A DNA stretch of 64,000 bases, from the NCBI GenBank assembly GCA_964628235.1, contig CAZVLU010000011.1, positions 1 to 64,000 of the forward strand. Direction: 5' to 3'. Shown here piece after piece: positions 60,306-64,000 of the stretch. Each line of letters opens with the position of its first letter. Positions within the stretch are counted from its first letter, which is position 1. The notes beneath the pieces were generated by a model. The model searched no databases, was not told the origin of the DNA, and was given only the letters and a program-made list of their open reading frames with translations. A program made the translations under genes and the position numbers. Source of the DNA: CAMAVH01 sp964628235 (GTDB lineage Bacteria > Pseudomonadota > Alphaproteobacteria > SMXQ01).

Positions 60306-61760
60306 TTAGCTCTTCGGCAGCACGTCCTTGAACTTGGCGAAAATGCGCTCATCCAAGGGCTTGCTGGAGCGGACCACCGGCGGGAAGGTCGCCTTGCGCA
60401 GCCAGGGAATGCAGGCGTCGATCACCACGCGCGAGTTGAACGAGTTGTTGCCGGGCGGATAGCTCATCGGATCGAGATGGGTCGACCAGCAGTTGTTGAG
60501 GATGGTGATGTCCTCCTTCGGGTCCATGCGCGTGCAGAGCGCCCAAACCACTTCGTTCATCTCCGCCGGATTCACGTCGTCGTCGACGACGATGACGACG
60601 CGGTTGGCGTAAGCGCCGGCATGGCACTGCGAGGCGATGAGGCCGGCCTGCTTGGAATGGCCGCCGTACATCTGCTTGATCGAGATCGTCAGCCACAGAC
60701 GGCTGCCGCCCGCTTCATGGGCCCACACGCCGGTGACGCCCGGAATGCCCGCCGCCTCGATCTGGTGCCACACCACGCCGCAGCGATAAGTGCCGCGATA
60801 GAAGGTGTCGTCGTTCGGCGGCACGGCAGGAATCGCGCCGAGCAAGATCGGATCGTTGCGATGGAAGAAGCTTTCGACGCGGATGACAGGCTCCTTCTGC
60901 ACGCCGCCGGCGTAATAGCCGGTCCATTCGCCGAGCGGGCCTTCGTCGATCACGTCGCCGGGGTGGATGAAGCCTTCGAAGGCGATTTCGGCATGAGCCG
61001 GAATCGGCAGGCCGGTCTTCGGCCCATAGATGACATCGACAGGCTCGCCGATCAGGCCGCCGGCGGCGTCATACTCGTTCTTGCCGTAAGGCACTTCGAG
61101 GCCCGCGACCATGAACAGCGCCGGATGCATGCCGACGACGACCGCGATGGGGACCGGCTTGCCGGCATCGAGGTAGCGCTTCTTGATGAGGTCGCCATGC
61201 TTGCCCTTCGACGTCATCAGAGTCGCGACCTTCTTGTCGTGGACCTGCACGCGGTAGGCGCCGTAATTGATCCAGCCAGAATCGGGATCCTTCATGATCA
61301 CCATGCAGCCGGTGCCGATGTAATAGCCGCCGTCGCCTTCATGCCAACGCGGCGTCGGAATTTTCAACAGGTCGATGTCGTCGCCGTAGAATTCGTTTTC
61401 CATCAGCGTGCCGGTGTTGACCTCGCGCGGCGCGATCATCTTGGCGTTGCGGAAGGTGTCGCGCCAATAGCGGACGAGATCGATCTCGTTCGATTCCGGC
61501 GGCAGGCCGAGCGTGCGGATGATGCGCTTGGCCGACGTCAACACATTGGCGCAGACGCGAAAGCCCGGCTGGTAGCCCGGCACATTGTCGAACAACAGCG
61601 TCGGGCGGCCCATCTTGCGCTGATAGACGTCGAGGATGCCGCCGATCTCTTCTTCGCGGTCGGCGCCGCTGACATGCTGCAGGTCGCCCGCCGCCTCGCA
61701 TTCCGCGAGCCAGGCGCGCAAATCCTGTTTCGAACTGTTCGTCGCCGCCTTGGTCGCCAT
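60306..61760 (-). CDS. UbiD-family prenyl-FMN-dependent (de)carboxylase 2
   Basis: The 484-residue cytoplasmic enzyme is a paralogue of the UbiD at 28.5 kb. Shared motifs are LFDNVPGYQPGFRV, VNTGTLMENE, GTGCMVIMKDPDSGW, an arginine in YGAYRVQVHDKK, and glutamates in FEGFIHPGDV and EGPLGEWTGYY, consistent with the catalytic Glu-Arg-Glu set. It depends on prenyl-FMN, which the UbiX at 21.5 kb could supply. It lies between the XRE regulator and the deleted TctC gene, on the same strand as both. The substrate is unknown. Confidence 0.9.
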   Translation of the reverse strand: MATKAATNSSKQDLRAWLAECEAAGDLQHVSGADREEEIGGILDVYQRKMGRPTLLFDNVPGYQPGFRVCANVLTSAKRIIRTLGLPPESNEIDLVRYWRDTFRNAKMIAPREVNTGTLMENEFYGDDIDLLKIPTPRWHEGDGGYYIGTGCMVIMKDPDSGWINYGAYRVQVHDKKVATLMTSKGKHGDLIKKRYLDAGKPVPIAVVVGMHPALFMVAGLEVPYGKNEYDAAGGLIGEPVDVIYGPKTGLPIPAHAEIAFEGFIHPGDVIDEGPLGEWTGYYAGGVQKEPVIRVESFFHRNDPILLGAIPAVPPNDDTFYRGTYRCGVVWHQIEAAGIPGVTGVWAHEAGGSRLWLTISIKQMYGGHSKQAGLIASQCHAGAYANRVVIVVDDDVNPAEMNEVVWALCTRMDPKEDITILNNCWSTHLDPMSYPPGNNSFNSRVVIDACIPWLRKATFPPVVRSSKPLDERIFAKFKDVLPKS

Positions 61761-61885
61761 GCTGAAATCCTCGATTTATGCGGGTCGAAATATAGGAGCG
61801 ACGTTAAAAGCGGGCCGTCCCAGTTTCAATGCAAATTACAAAATAGAGCAGCGAGCGGAAATGAAGTCCCGCCCGCCGCACATCG

Positions 61886-62836
61886 TCACCAGCCGAGAAT
61901 GGCCTTCGTTTTGTCGAACACCGGCTGCGGAATCTTCGCCGCATCCTGCACCAGCGCGTCGAGTTGCGCGCCCGTGCGCAAGCGCACATCGAATTGCGCC
62001 TTCTCCATATCGGCGATGAAGGCCGGATCCTTGGCCGTCGCTTCATAAGCCGCGCGCAGCGCGGCGACGCGGTCTAACGGCACGCCGGGCGCCACCCAAT
62101 GGTTGTAGCCGACGGCGACCGGCATAGAGACCAGCGCCGCGATCTGCTTAGCTTCGTCCGTGGTGGCGAGATCGGTGAGCAACGGCACGTTGGGCAGGTC
62201 CGGCTCCTTCTCGGTGCCGACCTGCGCCAGAATCGCCACCTTGCCGCTTTTCACCCACTCGGATTTTTGGCTCATCAAGCTGGCGTAGGACCCGCCGCCG
62301 CGGCCATGCAGTTCGCCGCGCTCGATGGCGAGGTTGGTCTCGTTCGTGCCGGCATAGCCGTTGATGATCTTGAATTTGGTGCCGGCGATGGCGTTCATCA
62401 TATTGGCGTAGATGTTGGCGTCGGAGATGACGCCGCTGCCGCCCATCAGCACTTCTTTGGTCTTGGCGTCGGCGACGGTTTTCACGCCGCTGGTCTCGAC
62501 CCACACGAAGGCGACATTATTCGACGAGCTGATCGAGCCGATCCATTGGAATTTCGCCGGGTCATACTGCGCGCCCTCGCCGCCGAGCAGCTGGTACATG
62601 GCCGCGAACTGGTTGACGGCCGCGATATGAGTGCCGTCCTTCGGCGCGATGGCGTAGACATGATTCGCCGCCTTGACGCCGCCGGCGCCGAAGCCGACGA
62701 TCAGATTGACGGTCTTGCCTTTGTAAAAATCGGCCGCCGATTGGGCTTGAGCGCCGGAGGCGACAGCCAGAGTCGCCGCTGCTGCCGTGGCGCACAGCAG
62801 AGTCTTGAAGGATCGCAGATTCATGATCTTCGGCAC
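61886..62836 (-). CDS. TctC/Bug-family substrate-binding protein 7, with internal in-frame deletion
   Basis: The 316-residue product has a signal peptide (ending SGAQAQSAADFY) and the start and end of a TctC receptor, but the segment between GFGAGG and VKAANHVYA is missing. In all six paralogues of this window about 33 residues lie there, including the GGGYDxYxR ligand-binding motif and the QNMPGAGG loop. The frame is kept. Both flanks encode GAGG (GGCGCCGGCGGC), so loss by recombination between short repeats is likely. The rest (FQWIGSISSSNN, KFKIINGYAGTNE) is well preserved. The protein may no longer bind its ligand. Confidence 0.88.
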   Translation of the reverse strand: MPKIMNLRSFKTLLCATAAAATLAVASGAQAQSAADFYKGKTVNLIVGFGAGGVKAANHVYAIAPKDGTHIAAVNQFAAMYQLLGGEGAQYDPAKFQWIGSISSSNNVAFVWVETSGVKTVADAKTKEVLMGGSGVISDANIYANMMNAIAGTKFKIINGYAGTNETNLAIERGELHGRGGGSYASLMSQKSEWVKSGKVAILAQVGTEKEPDLPNVPLLTDLATTDEAKQIAALVSMPVAVGYNHWVAPGVPLDRVAALRAAYEATAKDPAFIADMEKAQFDVRLRTGAQLDALVQDAAKIPQPVFDKTKAILGW

Positions 62837-62938
62837 TCCTTTGAATGATGAAGGACGACGGTCCGCCGACCCTGTCAGGAATTTGCCGCGCTGAACCCTC
62901 TCAGGACCGGCGCGGCCCCTGATGTTTTAAACTCTGCC

Positions 62939-63928
62939 TCAGACGCGGAATATATGGCCGCGCTTGCGGCCCTGATCGACCTTGAGGAACAGGTCGTCGA
63001 GCGAATGCTGCTTCGAGCTGATGCCCTGCTCGAAGGAATACTTCGCGAGAAGATTGAGTTGATGCTCGTTCTTCTCGGTCATGCCGTACTCGAACGGATC
63101 GGTGCCCATCGCCTCTTCCTGCTCTTCCCAGGCTTCGCGGTACCAGGCGAGCGGCGCGACGCGCGGGTTCTCCATGCGCTTCATGCCGAGCGCCTTCGCC
63201 TCATTGAAGGCATGGAACAGATTGATCGGCACCCAGGGATGCTTGTCGACGATTTCCTGCTTGATGCCGACAGCATGCATGATCGGGAAAATGCCGGTGC
63301 GCTTGTAAAACGCCTTTTCCTCGGATTTGTAATCGGGGAACAGGCGGCCGACGTTGGGATCCTTGTCGAGCATCGGCTGGATCAGGTCGGGATGCAGCAG
63401 CGCGTCCAACTCGCCTTTCGCCAGCATTTCCTCGACGCCGCGATCGTTCGGCAGCTTGGTCAGCTTGAGGCCCGGCGGCGGCACGAAGGGCACGCTCTCG
63501 TCGAGCTCCGAGTACCAGTCGATCGAGCGGTGCGGCACGCCATATTCCGACTCGAGAATGCCGCGCATCCACAAGATGGCGCTCGCCTGATATTGCTTCA
63601 CGCCGACCTTCTTGCCGATCAGGTCGGTGGGCTTTGTGATGCCCTTCTTCGTGTTGATGAAGATGAAGCCATGGCGGAAGCGGCGATGCGGAAAGACGGG
63701 AATGGCGGCGAAGGGCTGGCCCTTGTCGCGCGCCGCCATATAGGACGAGCAGGAGATTTCGCCCACGTCGAAGTCCTGATTGCGCAGGAAGCGCCAGTGG
63801 CGAGTCGTCGAGTCCATCTTGGTGACGACGGTCAGGTCGATGCCGTCCGCCTTGACGCGACCGTCGATCAGCGGCCGGGTGATCTCGTAATCGCCGACGG
63901 CGAGCGTGAGTTGCAAATTTTTAGACAT
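62939..63928 (-). CDS. 4,5-dihydroxyphthalate decarboxylase-like protein 3
   Basis: The 329-residue protein has the same length and conserved segments as the copies at 42.0 and 52.2 kb: DVGEISCSSYMAA, VFPHRRFRHGFIFIN, DLIGKKVGVKQYQASAILWMRGIL, and FPIMHAVGIKQEIV. No signal peptide is present. It is the first of the minus-strand genes at the end of the window, followed by the deleted TctC gene and UbiD 2, which suggests one decarboxylation-centred unit. The start at 63928 is preceded by a weak GGGAGA element. Confidence 0.8.
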   Translation of the reverse strand: MSKNLQLTLAVGDYEITRPLIDGRVKADGIDLTVVTKMDSTTRHWRFLRNQDFDVGEISCSSYMAARDKGQPFAAIPVFPHRRFRHGFIFINTKKGITKPTDLIGKKVGVKQYQASAILWMRGILESEYGVPHRSIDWYSELDESVPFVPPPGLKLTKLPNDRGVEEMLAKGELDALLHPDLIQPMLDKDPNVGRLFPDYKSEEKAFYKRTGIFPIMHAVGIKQEIVDKHPWVPINLFHAFNEAKALGMKRMENPRVAPLAWYREAWEEQEEAMGTDPFEYGMTEKNEHQLNLLAKYSFEQGISSKQHSLDDLFLKVDQGRKRGHIFRV

Positions 63929-64000
63929 AGTGGTTTCTCCCGAATCTCGTGACGCCCCGCGATAGTGCCGCGCGGACCAGGCAAAGCCTAGTTTGGGGCC

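Overview
The window looks like a chromosomal segment from a GC-rich alphaproteobacterium of the Rhizobiales/Hyphomicrobiales (Bradyrhizobium/Xanthobacteraceae-like). The reasons are strong GC bias at third codon positions, the dapA-smpB pair divergent from a soluble lytic transglycosylase, a bactofilin/M23 peptidase pair, rhizobial-type intergenic palindromic repeats, and a large set of TctC/Bug-type periplasmic binding proteins. This placement is inference; no rRNA or marker phylogeny is available here. I saw no rRNA, tRNA, CRISPR array, transposase or phage gene.

Region by region: 0-9.4 kb is mostly housekeeping (family 5 uracil-DNA glycosylase, DUF2971 protein on an AT-rich patch, sulfite-oxidase-like molybdoenzyme, smpB, dapA, slt, a TctC, bactofilin and LmdC-like peptidase). 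At 9.8-10.0 kb lies a decayed MFS transporter. 10.1-17.4 kb holds two cupins, a complete tctA-tctB-tctC transporter and two tandem ornithine-cyclodeaminase/mu-crystallin family genes. 17.5-24.8 kb holds nhaA, a TctA-TctB fusion permease, ubiX (prenyl-FMN synthesis), a TctC and its divergent LysR regulator. 25-27 kb is a Rieske ferredoxin / small basic protein / amidohydrolase operon, followed by a permease split over two half-size genes. 28.4-35.3 kb holds a UbiD decarboxylase, three TctC proteins and a LysR regulator. 35.5-44.4 kb holds a haem-oxygenase-like diiron protein, two bicupins, an orphan EutA-like ATPase, two related MFS carriers and a 4,5-dihydroxyphthalate-decarboxylase (DHPD)-like protein.

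At 44.5-48.2 kb is a three-subunit molybdenum hydroxylase (CoxM/CoxS/CoxL type) with a palindromic operator-like site upstream. A repeat, a TumA/TumE toxin-antitoxin pair with two operators, a VOC protein and an AT-rich DUF3800 gene follow. 50.5-57.7 kb is a tight seven-gene minus-strand operon: TcuA-like flavoprotein dehydrogenase, amidase, CoxG, PyrD, DHPD-like protein, EtfB, EtfA, with PyrC 99 bp upstream. 59-64 kb holds an XRE regulator, a second UbiD, a TctC carrying an internal in-frame deletion, and a third DHPD-like protein.

Taken together, about 54 kb reads as an accessory island for uptake (seven TctC receptors, two TctA-type permeases, two MFS carriers) and breakdown of aromatic or heterocyclic carboxylates. 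Acids would be taken up, hydroxylated (CoxMSL, Rieske), decarboxylated (two UbiDs served by UbiX, three DHPD-like proteins), oxidised with electrons passed to ETF, and opened or hydrolysed (cupins, PyrC-like, amidases, amidohydrolase). The substrates cannot be read from sequence. The most unusual piece is the 50.5-58.9 kb operon, where pyrimidine-type enzymes (PyrC, PyrD) sit inside a catabolic gene set.
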